Assembly: GCA_002007745.1 (NCBI GenBank)
Contig: CP019882.1
Location: 1,426,001 to 1,490,000 of the forward strand
Reading direction: 5' to 3'
DNA length: 64,000 nucleotides
DNA from: Mycolicibacterium litorale
GTDB lineage: Bacteria > Actinomycetota > Actinomycetes > Mycobacteriales > Mycobacteriaceae
In this document: positions 43,458 through 52,098 of the stretch, piece after piece
Layout: every line of letters begins with the position of its first letter
Position numbering within the stretch: position 1 is the stretch's first letter
The notes under the pieces: generated by a model
Database searches by the model: none
Told to the model about the DNA's origin: nothing
The model's input: only the letters and a program-made list of their open reading frames with translations
Position numbers and translations under genes: made by a program

Positions 43458-44099
43458 TCAGAACTCAGAGCGACGATTCACCCCGAAACTTCGCTCTGAG
43501 TTCTGGTTCGACGCAGCCTCCGCCGCAGACTCGCTGGGGCACACCACGGGAATGACGAACTCCTCGAGCATCGTCCGCTCGTCCTCGGCATCGCGGCCGG
43601 GGAAGATCAACAGCGAGGTGAGCACCCGGACCAGCCAGCGTGCTCGGCGGTTGACCACGGCCTGGTCGTCTGGGTGCAAGGACAGCAGGAATGCCGACGT
43701 CAGAGCCTGGATGACCTCGGATTGTTCGGCCATTTCCGCGCCGATGGGGGAGCCGGCGGCGGCGAACCACGCTGACAGCGCGGGACTTTCACGCACCAGC
43801 TGCATCGCCGTGGTGAGCCCGGCCAGCAGGCGTTCACGGGGGTGGCCGATGCCGTCGATCAGCTGGGTCAGCTGCTGGTGTAACCGGTACGCCTCACGGT
43901 GCACGTAGGCGGTGTGCAGCACTTCACGATTCTCGAAATAACGGTAGAGCGTGGCCCTGGAACACCCTGCGGCGCGGGCGATGTCGTTCATGCCGACGCC
44001 GGCTACGTCGCGTTCGGCGAACAGTTCGCCGGCGGCGTCCAGGATCCGGTCGGTGGCGACCTCCGAGCGCCGTGAGCCGAGCCAGTCGTTGCCCGCCAT
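43458..44099 (-). CDS. TetR-family regulator (Rv1255c-like)
   Basis: This is a 213-residue TetR protein with helix-turn-helix VGMNDIARAAGCSRATLYRYFENREVL (residues ~36-62) and an all-helical ligand domain. Its start touches the stop of cyp130, so it is co-transcribed with that P450 and probably controls it. The last ~16 residues (NQNSERSFGVNRRSEF) are encoded by a perfect hairpin, so the C-terminus appears to have been created or lengthened by that palindrome. Confidence 0.87.
   Translation of the reverse strand: MAGNDWLGSRRSEVATDRILDAAGELFAERDVAGVGMNDIARAAGCSRATLYRYFENREVLHTAYVHREAYRLHQQLTQLIDGIGHPRERLLAGLTTAMQLVRESPALSAWFAAAGSPIGAEMAEQSEVIQALTSAFLLSLHPDDQAVVNRRARWLVRVLTSLLIFPGRDAEDERTMLEEFVIPVVCPSESAAEAASNQNSERSFGVNRRSEF
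43459..43505. terminator. Perfect 15-base-arm hairpin at the acyltransferase/TetR junction
   Basis: Arms 43459-43473 (CAGAACTCAGAGCGA) and 43491-43505 are perfectly complementary with a 17-base loop. A further CGA/TCG pairing occurs just outside after a two-base mismatch. It lies across the end of the tetR reading frame, between convergent genes. It is the likely terminator for both strands. Confidence 0.65.
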
Positions 44100-45329
44100 C
44101 TAGCTGCCGGCCCGGAACGGCACGGAGAGCGGTCGTCGCACGTAACCGCCGCCGGCCCAGACGATCGAAGCCTCGTCGACTTCGAAATCGGGGCAGCGTG
44201 AGAGCAATTCAGTCAGCGCTACCCGCGCCTGCATGCGGGCGGCCGCTGCGCCGAGGCAGTGGTGGGCGCCGTGGCTGAAAGTCATGATGTTGCGCGGGCG
44301 GCGGGTGACGTCCAATTCGCCGGCGTCCGGACCGTATTGGCGTTCGTCGCGGTTGGCCGACCCATAAAGCAGCAGCACCTTGCGTCCGGCCGGGATCGTC
44401 GTGCCGTGCAAAGTGACATCACGAGTGGTGGTGCGGGCCAGTCCCTGGACCGGGGAGGTCAGGCGCAGCAGTTCGTCGACGGCATCTGCGATCAGCTCGG
44501 GCTGTTCGACGAGCCGCCGACGCTGGTCCGGCCGTTGGTGCAGTAACGGCAACGAGCCGCCGAGCATGCCAGTGGTGGTGTCGTTCCCGCCGGTGACCAT
44601 GGTGAACGTGAAGGCCAGCACGGACAGGGTGCCGGCGATGTCGCCGTCGGCACCGACGCCCGCCGCCACCAGGTGGGAGACGGTGTCATCCTCAGGTTCG
44701 CGTCTGCGTCGTTCGATGAGCTCGGCGAAGTAGGCCATCATCGACCCGATGGCGTCGCCGACCGAGCTCAGCGCGCCGAATCCGCTGGCGTTGGCCGCGA
44801 CGATCGCCTCGGTCCACCCGTCGAACTGGTCGCGATCCTGCTCGGGCACGCCCAGGTAGTGGGCGACGACCATCGACGGCAGCGGCTTGAACAGCTCGGT
44901 GACGATGTCACCGCCGCCGCGGGCACGCAGCCGCTCGATGCGCTCGATCACGAATTGACGGACCTTCGGCTCGACTGCCGCTACCTGCCGTGGAGTGAAC
45001 CCGCGGGAGACGAGCCGGCGAAACTCGGTGTGCACCGGGGGATCCTGCATCACCATCGGTGGATTGTCCGCGAGCCCGATCAGTTCCAGCTCGTTGTAGT
45101 TCACGGTCAGTCCGTGTGCGGAGGAGAACGTCTCGTGGTCGCGGGCCGCGCTCCAGACGTCGGCGTGCCGGGAGAGCACCCAATAGTCGTGCTGCGGGTT
45201 GGCTGGCACCACGTGGTGCACCGGATCGAGGTCGCGCAGCGCCCGGTACATCGGCCAGCGATCACCCCATGTCTCGGCGGTGGCCAGCTCGAACCTGGCC
45301 GCCGCGTCGTGAGACACCAACGCCGTCAT
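44100..45329 (-). CDS. cyp130: Cytochrome P450 CYP130
   Basis: This is a 409-residue soluble bacterial P450. The heme-binding loop FSHGAHHCLG places the thiolate at Cys358, the K-helix motif is ELLRL, and the I-helix contains TMVTGGNDTTTG with the oxygen-activating Asp-Thr pair. CYP130 of M. tuberculosis binds azoles and can N-demethylate amines in vitro (established); the natural substrate is unknown. It is followed directly by its TetR partner. Ferredoxin and reductase are not adjacent. Confidence 0.92.
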   Translation of the reverse strand: MTALVSHDAAARFELATAETWGDRWPMYRALRDLDPVHHVVPANPQHDYWVLSRHADVWSAARDHETFSSAHGLTVNYNELELIGLADNPPMVMQDPPVHTEFRRLVSRGFTPRQVAAVEPKVRQFVIERIERLRARGGGDIVTELFKPLPSMVVAHYLGVPEQDRDQFDGWTEAIVAANASGFGALSSVGDAIGSMMAYFAELIERRRREPEDDTVSHLVAAGVGADGDIAGTLSVLAFTFTMVTGGNDTTTGMLGGSLPLLHQRPDQRRRLVEQPELIADAVDELLRLTSPVQGLARTTTRDVTLHGTTIPAGRKVLLLYGSANRDERQYGPDAGELDVTRRPRNIMTFSHGAHHCLGAAAARMQARVALTELLSRCPDFEVDEASIVWAGGGYVRRPLSVPFRAGS

Positions 45330-45516
45330 GTCTTATGAATACGACACCTGTGGGGGTGTGTCAAGGGAGGAGGGTGTGTCGGGGTACGTTGAGACATGGC
45401 GGATTTATCCGCGGTGTGTCTGGCATTCAGCCGCCGGTCTGTGACCACTGTCGAGGCGCCGCGGGCATGTGAGACACGTGGCATGTGGCGAGATACGAGA
45501 CACCGCGACCTGGAGC
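45330..45516 (-). promoter_or_regulatory. cyp130 upstream region with repeated TGAGACA-like half-sites
   Basis: This is a 187-base gap between the SDR stop and the cyp130 start. It contains several copies of GAGACA: TGAGACA near 45389, TGAGACA near 45470 and CGAGACA near 45499. There is also a direct repeat CATGTG. Close to the start is a GACACC/GGTGTGTC pair around 45345-45362 that could be a TetR operator. The assignments are by pattern only. Confidence 0.4.
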
Positions 45517-46368
45517 TCAGCTGCCTATTCGGACCGACTCGGCGACCGCGCGCTGGTCCTCTAAGGCGGCCAGCCGGTCGGTCAGTGCCGCGTGCACGGC
45601 GGCGTACGAGTCGCCGCCAAGGGTAAGGCGCAGTGGCGGCTCGGTCTGACGGGTCGTCAGGTAGATGAGGGCAGCGATCTTGTCGGGATCGCCGGTCAGA
45701 GCGTTCGCGTCGGCATCCTGGAGCTGGCGTCTGACCTGCTCCACCGGAGTGCCGCGATACACGTCCGACTCCAGAGTGAAGGTCAAGTTGTCCTTGAAAC
45801 CCGTTCGGGTACCGCCCGGTTCGACCAACGTCAGGTGCACGTCGAATCCGGACACCTCCCGATTGACGCTCTCGGAAAACCCCTCCAGACCCCACTTCGC
45901 GGCATGATATGAGCTGTGGGTAGGGATGGCGACCTGGCCGCCCATGCTGGATATCTGAATGATCCGGCCGCCGCCCTGCTCGCGCATCGGCGTCAACAGG
46001 GCGTGCGTGATGAGTAGTGGTGCGATCAACATGACATCTAGTTGCTCGCGAATCTGCGTCACGCTCATTTCCTCTGCTGCGCCGACGACGGCGAAACCCG
46101 CGTTGTTGACCGCCACATCGACCGGATCTTCGGCGATCACCCGGCGGATCACCTCGTCGACGTCGTCGAGCCGGGTGAGGTCGAGCACCTGCTCTCTCAG
46201 GCGATCGGCAAACTCCTCGGCGAGGTCGTTCAGCGCGCCGGCGCGACGAACGGTCGCAGTGACCCGATCACCTTGCCGTAGAACGTGTTCGATGAGACTG
46301 CGACCAAGGCCACCAGAGGCTCCGGTGACAAACCAATGACGGACGGCCTTATCGGCAATTCCCGGCAT
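45517..46368 (-). CDS. Short-chain dehydrogenase/reductase
   Basis: This 283-residue classical SDR has an N-terminal cofactor loop TGASGGLG, NNAGFAVVG, catalytic ISSMGG and YHAAK. The Arg residues in TATVRRAGAL after strand 2 suggest NADP(H) preference. The ATG at 46368 follows an excellent GAAGGAGAG, so the longer open frame is not used. It lies upstream of cyp130 on the same strand, 187 bases away. The substrate is unknown. It marks the end of the region I can align to M. tuberculosis order. Confidence 0.86.
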   Translation of the reverse strand: MPGIADKAVRHWFVTGASGGLGRSLIEHVLRQGDRVTATVRRAGALNDLAEEFADRLREQVLDLTRLDDVDEVIRRVIAEDPVDVAVNNAGFAVVGAAEEMSVTQIREQLDVMLIAPLLITHALLTPMREQGGGRIIQISSMGGQVAIPTHSSYHAAKWGLEGFSESVNREVSGFDVHLTLVEPGGTRTGFKDNLTFTLESDVYRGTPVEQVRRQLQDADANALTGDPDKIAALIYLTTRQTEPPLRLTLGGDSYAAVHAALTDRLAALEDQRAVAESVRIGS

Positions 46369-47007
46369 CGACTCTCCTTCTGTTCGCGTGACGACGGCCA
46401 CCGGACACCAGCCTCCAGTCGACGGTGGCCGAAGGTCTGCGGCCTCGACTCTGCGGTTGACTGTCACCGGCACGATGAGTGCGGGCGTCGCGGAACCTCG
46501 CGAAACCCGCGTGAAGACGCGACGTTGTGATTGGTCATCGCATTCGTTAGCAAGAGTGAGGGCCTTGAGTTTGTTCCCGCTCGGCTACCGTCCATCCGAA
46601 CTCGAAAGTCGCGCCATTCTCTGACCCGCCCACGTTCTCTGGAAACGAGGCAAGAGAGAAGGTTCACTCACGCACTGAGGCAGGGGCGCAGTCATCGGCC
46701 TCATCGGTACCCGCAGGTTGTGAGTCAGCCCCGCCGCATTATGTCGGGTCGCGATACTCATGTTTAGGTGCAGCGGTGTTGGTGACCTGGCGGCATGCCG
46801 CACCTCGGCCCCGACGGGAATGTGTACAGGCAGCCCAATCTGGCCCGAACCTGCCCGTCCGAACCGCGCGACAGGCGCACGTCCACCAAGACACCGTCGA
46901 TGCCGCGTGCCATAGCGGGTCCCGAGCGCAGGCCAGCCAGCCTGCGCGATCGGTACGACCTTGCCGCTGATCGCCACACTGATCGGGATGCTGCAGAATA
47001 TTGGCTC
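46369..47007. other. 639-base gap without a convincing gene
   Basis: Open frames on both strands are short, lack family features and show codon use unlike neighbours. The left end carries the SDR promoter and the right end the rpiB promoter and leader. It may include a gene remnant, because synteny with other mycobacteria breaks here, but nothing can be named. Confidence 0.5.
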
Positions 47008-47481
47008 ATGCGCGTCTACATCGGTGGAGACCACGGTGCCTACGAACTCAAGCAAGCCATCGTCGAACATCTGACGAAAGCTGGCCACGAGCCGACCGAC
47101 TGCGGGGCGTACGTATACGACGCAGAGGATGACTACCCGGCTTTCTGCATCGCAGTAGCGGAGCGAACCGTTGCCGACCCCGGCAGCCTCGGCATCGTGC
47201 TCGGTGGATCGGGAAACGGTGAGCAGATCGCGGCCAATAAGGTCCCCGGCGCCCGGTGTGCGCTGGCATGGAGTACCGAGACGGCATCCCTTGCGCGACA
47301 GCATAACAACGCCTTGTTGATTGGCATCGGTGGTCGCATGCACACCATCGAGGAGGCGCTGGCGATCGTCGACACATTCCTGTCGACGCCGTGGTCGCAG
47401 GAGCCGCGACATCAACGGCGCATCGATATCATCGCCGAATACGAGCGCAGCGGCGTCGCCCCGACGATTCCTACGGCCTGA
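47008..47481 (+). CDS. rpiB: Ribose-5-phosphate isomerase B paralog
   Basis: This 157-residue sugar-phosphate isomerase is very close to the housekeeping mycobacterial RpiB (Rv2465c as remembered) over GIVLGGSGNGEQIAANKVPGARCALAW and HNNALLIGIGGRMHT. The phosphate-site motif reads GGDHGAYELKQ, where the common form is GADHAGYELKQ, so the two residues after His are swapped. The loop keeps the actinobacterial Glu (GNGEQ) that replaces the catalytic Cys of E. coli. Its location beside a sugar kinase, dehydrogenase and aldolase cluster suggests a catabolic aldose/ketose-phosphate isomerase rather than the housekeeping enzyme. Confidence 0.88.
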   Translation: MRVYIGGDHGAYELKQAIVEHLTKAGHEPTDCGAYVYDAEDDYPAFCIAVAERTVADPGSLGIVLGGSGNGEQIAANKVPGARCALAWSTETASLARQHNNALLIGIGGRMHTIEEALAIVDTFLSTPWSQEPRHQRRIDIIAEYERSGVAPTIPTA

Positions 47482-47490
47482 CCACCGCAC

Positions 47491-47520
47491 GACGGCCCCC
47501 GCGGTGTCGCGGGGGCCGTC
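47491..47520. terminator. GC-rich perfect hairpin between rpiB and the MFS gene
   Basis: A 13-base perfect stem (GACGGCCCCCGCG with its complement) and a GTGT loop lie ten bases after the rpiB stop. It is between convergent genes, so it can terminate both. No U-tract is visible on the plus strand, as is common in mycobacteria. Confidence 0.8.
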
Positions 47521-47536
47521 GATTCAATCGGGTGGC

Positions 47537-48892
47537 TTAGGCGCTCGCCCCTTCGACGGCCGCGCGCCGGATCGGCTCGACCTTCTTGATCACGAGGCCG
47601 AAGCACAGCGCGCCCGCAACGACGATGGTGGCGGTGAGCAGAAGCGGAACTTCGAAGGAGCCGGTCGCGCCGTAGAGCGCGCCGATGATGATGGGGCTCA
47701 GCGCACTTCCGATGTTGGAGAAGAAGTTCTGAGTCGAGCCCAGCGTGGCGACGGTGCTGGAGTCGACGACGTCTGCGGGCAGGCACCAGATCGAGACGAT
47801 GGTGAAGGCCGCGGCTGCGTAGGAGATCGACATGAGCACGAGCGCTTGCCACGCCTCGGGAGCGATTGCCGCCAGTGCGATCACTGAGCACACCAGCATG
47901 CCGCCGACGAGGCACGTCTTGCGCACCTTGTTCAACGACCAGCCCCGAGCTAGCAGGTAGTCGCCGAGGATGCCGCCCACCCAGCTGCCGCCGATCGCGG
48001 CCAGTGGCGGGATCATGCCGAAGACGCCGAGCTTGAGGAGGTCGAAGCCACGCTCGTCCACGAGATAGGAGGGGAACCAGGTCAGGAAGAACGTGATCAT
48101 GAAGTTCAGGCAGAAGAACCCGACCATCATGCCCCAGACGGTGCGCTGCTTGAACAGCTCGCGGATGCGCATCGGCGTCGCGTCAGGGTGCAGGTTGTTG
48201 GCGCTCTGCTCGCGATGGCTCTCGTGGATGATCGCGAGTTCTGCCTCGTTGACGCCGGCCTTGTTCTCCGGTCGGCGATACCAGGCCCACCAGCCGATCG
48301 CCCACAGGACGCCAAGGCCGCCGGCAAACAGGAAGGCCGCCTGCCATCCGAACAAGCCAATGATCAGTGCGATGAGCGGTGTCGCGGCGGCGCTACCGAT
48401 GCGGGCACCGCTGTCGTAGACCGACGTTGCGCGGCCGCGAAGCCGTAGAGGGAACCAGTGCGAGACGGTCTTCGCGGCCGCCGGGTAAGCACCTGCCTCA
48501 CCAACGCCGAGTCCCAGGCGTAGGCCCAGCAGGGCAGCGAAGCTGGAGACGCCTGCGGTGGCCGCGGTGAACAGTGACCAGAGCAGCACCGACGCGCCGA
48601 ACATCACGCGTTCGCCGAACTTGTCGATCAGCCGGCCCGCGGGGATCTGCATCAACGCGTAACTCCAGGAAAAGGCGCTGAGAATCAGGCCCTTCTCGGT
48701 GGGAGTCAGCGTGAAGTCTTTCGCCATGAACGGGAGGCTGACCGAGATGGCCGATCGGTCGATGTAGTTGATGGCGAGGCCGAGCGCGCAGAAACCCGCG
48801 ACAGCCCAGCGCACCTTGGTGGCGCGGCTCATCCCCGTCGTGGAGGGCGTGGGATCTGCGGCATCTGCTTTCGTAGCAGGGATGCTAGTCAT
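47537..48892 (-). CDS. MFS importer of the anion:cation symporter (ACS) type
   Basis: This 451-residue, 12-helix major facilitator has INYIDRSAISVSLPFMAKDF in helix 1, GRLIDKFGERVMF (motif A) and LGVGEAGAYPAAAKTVSHWFP, which together are typical of the ACS family (hexuronate, galactonate and other organic-anion symporters). It is divergent from the DeoR regulator with a palindrome-rich region between, so it is likely the regulated uptake system of the adjacent pathway. ACS membership hints at an acidic sugar or sugar acid substrate (inference). Confidence 0.85.
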   Translation of the reverse strand: MTSIPATKADAADPTPSTTGMSRATKVRWAVAGFCALGLAINYIDRSAISVSLPFMAKDFTLTPTEKGLILSAFSWSYALMQIPAGRLIDKFGERVMFGASVLLWSLFTAATAGVSSFAALLGLRLGLGVGEAGAYPAAAKTVSHWFPLRLRGRATSVYDSGARIGSAAATPLIALIIGLFGWQAAFLFAGGLGVLWAIGWWAWYRRPENKAGVNEAELAIIHESHREQSANNLHPDATPMRIRELFKQRTVWGMMVGFFCLNFMITFFLTWFPSYLVDERGFDLLKLGVFGMIPPLAAIGGSWVGGILGDYLLARGWSLNKVRKTCLVGGMLVCSVIALAAIAPEAWQALVLMSISYAAAAFTIVSIWCLPADVVDSSTVATLGSTQNFFSNIGSALSPIIIGALYGATGSFEVPLLLTATIVVAGALCFGLVIKKVEPIRRAAVEGASA

Positions 48893-49156
48893 CTGTGTCT
48901 CCAGGTTGTGACTCTTTGATTGTTTCGCTCACCGACTAGTGAGACGTGGAGGCTGGTTGAGCGCCGCTGTGGTGCGCGACACAATCAGTATCCTTGCTCA
49001 ATATGATTGAACCAATCATTCGGCTTGTCAAGACGTGAGGTGGTACACGCTTATATGCGCGCATATTGCAGATCTAGAACTCTGTCGCTGGCTTGGATGA
49101 TTGATATGCGCATATAACGTTGACTTGCGCACATCGCGCATGTAGCGTCATCGACC
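48893..49156. promoter_or_regulatory. Divergent control region with three palindromes
   Basis: This region separates the MFS importer and deoR starts. Perfect palindromes are ATATGCGCGCATAT (49053-49066) and ATATGCGCATAT (49104-49115). A related TGCGC-five bases-GCGCA lies at 49126-49140, directly before the DeoR start. A different dyad, ATGATTG-AAC-CAATCAT, lies at 49003-49019, with TGATTG and CAATCA half-sites nearer the importer. The first set is the probable DeoR operator array; the second may bind another regulator or RNA polymerase partner. Confidence 0.65.
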
Positions 49157-50053
49157 ATGAGCGACGATCATCAGCTGGCAGAAGTGGGGTCCTCCGAGGG
49201 CGAGGAGCCGAGTGACGACGAATTGGTCGCGCGACGGCGAGACGTCAAAGGCGCTAAGCGACGCGAGCAGATCCTGCAATTGCTGCAAACCGTTGAGTCG
49301 GGCGCACTGAGCGTGGAGGAAATCGCCGAGCGATTCGGCGTCTCGTTCGCCACAGTGCGGCGTGACCTCAGCCGGCTGCACCAGGACCGGCACATCACCC
49401 GCACCTATGGCGGCGTCGCCCTGACCAGTCCTTCCGAATTGTCCATCCACCAGCGACATCTCGAGTTCACCGCGGAGAAGGATGCCATCGGTAGGCATGC
49501 CGCCGCGCTCGTCACAGACGGCGCGGTCGTCATCCTCGACGCGGGCACCACGACGGAGTTCGTCGCACGCCACCTCGATGCCCACGACGTCACGGTGTTC
49601 ACCAACGGCATCGGTGCGGTCAACGTTCTCCTGGGCAACGAGAACGTCTCGGTGGTCGTCCTCGGCGGCCGCCTACGCGCGGTCAACCAGACGATTAGTG
49701 GGTCTGAGGCCGAACACATGCTCGGATCGGTGGTCGCCGACTATGCGTTCATCGGCGCAGATGCGGTGCATCCGCAATACGGCGTGGCCTCGCGAACTCT
49801 CGAGCAGAGCCGGCTCAAAACCCTGATGATGCAGCGCGCGCGCCAGGTCATCGTGGTCGCCGACCGTCGCAAGGTCAGCACCGACCACTTCAATTACTGG
49901 TCTCCCACACCCGCGCGGTGGCGGCTGATCACCGACGACGCCGCCGACACAGCGGCGCTCGACGAACTACGCGGCGCCGGCGCGCAGATCGACGTCGTGC
50001 AGCCACTCCGAGCCCTCAGCGACCTCAGCACCGGGAAAGGCAACCAGCCGTGA
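49157..50053 (+). CDS. DeoR-family transcriptional repressor
   Basis: This is a 298-residue DeoR regulator. The winged helix (RREQILQLLQTVESGALSVEEIAERFGVSFATVRRDLSRL) is followed by the signature THR-like YGGVAL and the sugar-phosphate sensor domain (ILDAGTTTEFVARHL, VFTNGI, VVLGGRLR, FIGADAVHPQYG). Such repressors release DNA on binding phosphorylated sugars. It starts the operon with the dehydrogenase, whose GTG overlaps its stop. An N-terminal acidic extension of ~30 residues is unusual. Confidence 0.9.
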   Translation: MSDDHQLAEVGSSEGEEPSDDELVARRRDVKGAKRREQILQLLQTVESGALSVEEIAERFGVSFATVRRDLSRLHQDRHITRTYGGVALTSPSELSIHQRHLEFTAEKDAIGRHAAALVTDGAVVILDAGTTTEFVARHLDAHDVTVFTNGIGAVNVLLGNENVSVVVLGGRLRAVNQTISGSEAEHMLGSVVADYAFIGADAVHPQYGVASRTLEQSRLKTLMMQRARQVIVVADRRKVSTDHFNYWSPTPARWRLITDDAADTAALDELRGAGAQIDVVQPLRALSDLSTGKGNQP

Positions 50054-51144
50054 CAACCACCTCGGATTCCATCACTGCGACCCAGCACACCGTGCCATCG
50101 GAGCGGGCTGTCATGCGCCAGGCGATCCTGCGCAGTCCGAATGACTTGAGCATCGAAGAGGTTCCGATGCCCGACCTCGACCCGGGCGATATTCTGCTTC
50201 GGGTCGACGCTGCACTGCTGTGCGGCACCGACGTTCGCATCTACGAAGGTCGCAAGAAGAAGAACGTCACCTTCCCGACCGTGCTCGGACACGAGTTCGC
50301 GGGCACCGTGGTCGACGCCAACGGCCCGCTGCCCGACGGCGTGGCGATGGGAGACCAGGTCGCCGTCTATCCGCTGGTGACCTGTGGGGAGTGCGCCGCC
50401 TGCCGCAAGGGGCACGAAAACATCTGCCAAAACCGCAAGGCCTTCGGCTACCAGCTCACCGGCGGACTGTCGCAATACGTTCACGTGCCCGCCGTGGCCC
50501 GCCAGAACTTGGTGCCGGTACCCGGCGTCTCCGCGGCCGAGGCCGCCATCATCGAACCCGTGGCCTGCGCCTACAACGGGCAAAAGCTCGCCGGCATGCC
50601 ACGCGCCGAGACAGCGCTGATCGTGGGGTGCGGGCCACTGGGCCTGATCCACACCGGTCTGGCCAAGAGCCTCGGCGTGCCCCGGGTCGCCGCGATCGAC
50701 CCGATCGCCAAGCGGCGGACCATGGCCACCCGGTTCGGGGCGGACCTCGTTCTGGAACCCGGCCCGGACACCGCCGACCACGTCAACGACTTCACCGACG
50801 GCGGTATCGACGTGCTGGTGATGGCAATCGGTCGAATCGACGCTCTCACACCGTATTTGAGGTGTCTGGCCCCGGGCGCGAGTGTGTCGGTGTTCGCCGG
50901 TTTCGGCGCCGACGCTGACCTGGCGGTTTCGGCGAACGACGTGCACTACAACGAGTGGAACATCGTCGGCGCGTCATCGTGTCGGCTCGACGGCTTCCAC
51001 TCCGTCGCCCCCATGGTTGCCTCTGGCGCACTGCCGGTCGCCGAACTGATCGGTACCCAACTACCGCTGGACCAAGCCGTCGAGGCAATCAACCTTGCCG
51101 GCTCCGGCGCCGACATGCGTGTTGGCGTCAATCCCTGGGCCTGA
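50050..51144 (+). CDS. Zinc-dependent medium-chain dehydrogenase (polyol/threonine dehydrogenase type)
   Basis: This 364-residue enzyme has catalytic-zinc elements ALLCGTDVRIYEG and GHEFAGTV, the structural-zinc cysteines in CGECAACRKGHENIC, and a Rossmann motif IVGCGPLGLIHTGLAK. The conserved acidic residue in IIEPVACAYNG completes the sorbitol-dehydrogenase-like active site. It would oxidise a secondary alcohol of a polyol or sugar acid with NAD(P). The start GTG at 50050 overlaps the deoR stop (GTGA). Confidence 0.87.
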   Translation: MTTTSDSITATQHTVPSERAVMRQAILRSPNDLSIEEVPMPDLDPGDILLRVDAALLCGTDVRIYEGRKKKNVTFPTVLGHEFAGTVVDANGPLPDGVAMGDQVAVYPLVTCGECAACRKGHENICQNRKAFGYQLTGGLSQYVHVPAVARQNLVPVPGVSAAEAAIIEPVACAYNGQKLAGMPRAETALIVGCGPLGLIHTGLAKSLGVPRVAAIDPIAKRRTMATRFGADLVLEPGPDTADHVNDFTDGGIDVLVMAIGRIDALTPYLRCLAPGASVSVFAGFGADADLAVSANDVHYNEWNIVGASSCRLDGFHSVAPMVASGALPVAELIGTQLPLDQAVEAINLAGSGADMRVGVNPWA

Positions 51145-51193
51145 ACACAACCGTCTTCGTTTCGTCCATCCGCAACATAAGGAGCAGCACAAC

Positions 51194-52038
51194 GTGAGCA
51201 CCACCACCTTCACCCCCGCTTTCGACATCAACCCGGTCGGGACCACCGCCGCCCTCGGCCGAAACCTGCGTTTGCGCAGGCTCTTCGGAGCCGACGGTCG
51301 CACCGTTACCGTCGCACTCGACCAGGCGGTACCCCGCGGCGTCGCCCCCGCTTGGCCACCATCGGGACCACCTTCGCCAGCATCGCCGATGGAGAGCCCG
51401 ACGCGGTCACGATCACCAAGGGCCTGGCCGGCCCGCTGCTCGGCGGCAATCGCGCGCCGCTGCCGTGGATTCTCAAGGCGTCGATGTTCTCCGTCGAATT
51501 CCACCCGACCTACGACGCGACGATCGCGACTGTTCAGGATGCCGTGCGCCTCGGCGCGGACGCCGTGGCCGTGGGCATCTCCGCGGGGTCCTCCAACCAG
51601 GTCGCAATGTTCGAGATGCTCACCCACGTCGTCGAAGAGGCGCACACGTGGGGACTGCCGGTGGTCTGCCACGCCTACCCGTCCGGTGAGATGTGGGCAG
51701 AGCGTAAGGGTTCCACCGAATCCGTGCTGTACGCCTCTCGCGCGGCAGCCGAACTGGGGACAGACATCGTCAAGACGTGGTACACCGGCTCAACGTCTGA
51801 GTTCGCCAAGGTTGTCGAGGGCACACCGGCGATCGTGGTGGCCGCTGGTGGCGCTCCCGCCAACAGCCCCCTGGACGTGCTCAAGCAGGCCGCTTCCGTC
51901 GTCGAGGCCGGCGCTCATGGCATGACGGCCGGTCGCAACATCTGGCAGGCCGAGAATCCCGGCAAGATGGTCGCCGCGCTCAAGGCCGTCATCCACGGAG
52001 GGGACAGCCCCGAGGTCGCTGCCAAGCTGCTTGACTGA
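51194..52038 (+). pseudogene. Class I aldolase of the LsrF/DhnA (DeoC/FbaB) type, frameshifted
   Basis: The frame from GTG 51194 (AAGGAG nine bases upstream) gives LRRLFGADGRTVTVALDQAVPRGVAP and then leaves frame. The next frame continues LATIGTTFASIADGEPDAVTITKGLAGPLLGG and runs to 52038. Adding one C to the run C51345-C51349 restores a ~281-residue TIM barrel. The Schiff-base lysine is probably in DIVKTWYTG, as in LsrF relatives. The predicted reaction is retro-aldol or thiolase-type cleavage of a phosphorylated keto-sugar. Neighbours are intact, so a sequencing error is likely. Confidence 0.78.
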
Positions 52039-52098
52039 GTTCGGCGCAGCGGAGAGCCGACCCCGAGCCGTACGCGACCCTCGAAGGAGTGGGTTTCG

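Noticed and set aside
46585..47490. Minus-strand open frame across rpiB and the upstream gap
   Set aside because: It is antisense to a well-supported rpiB and matches no family I know.
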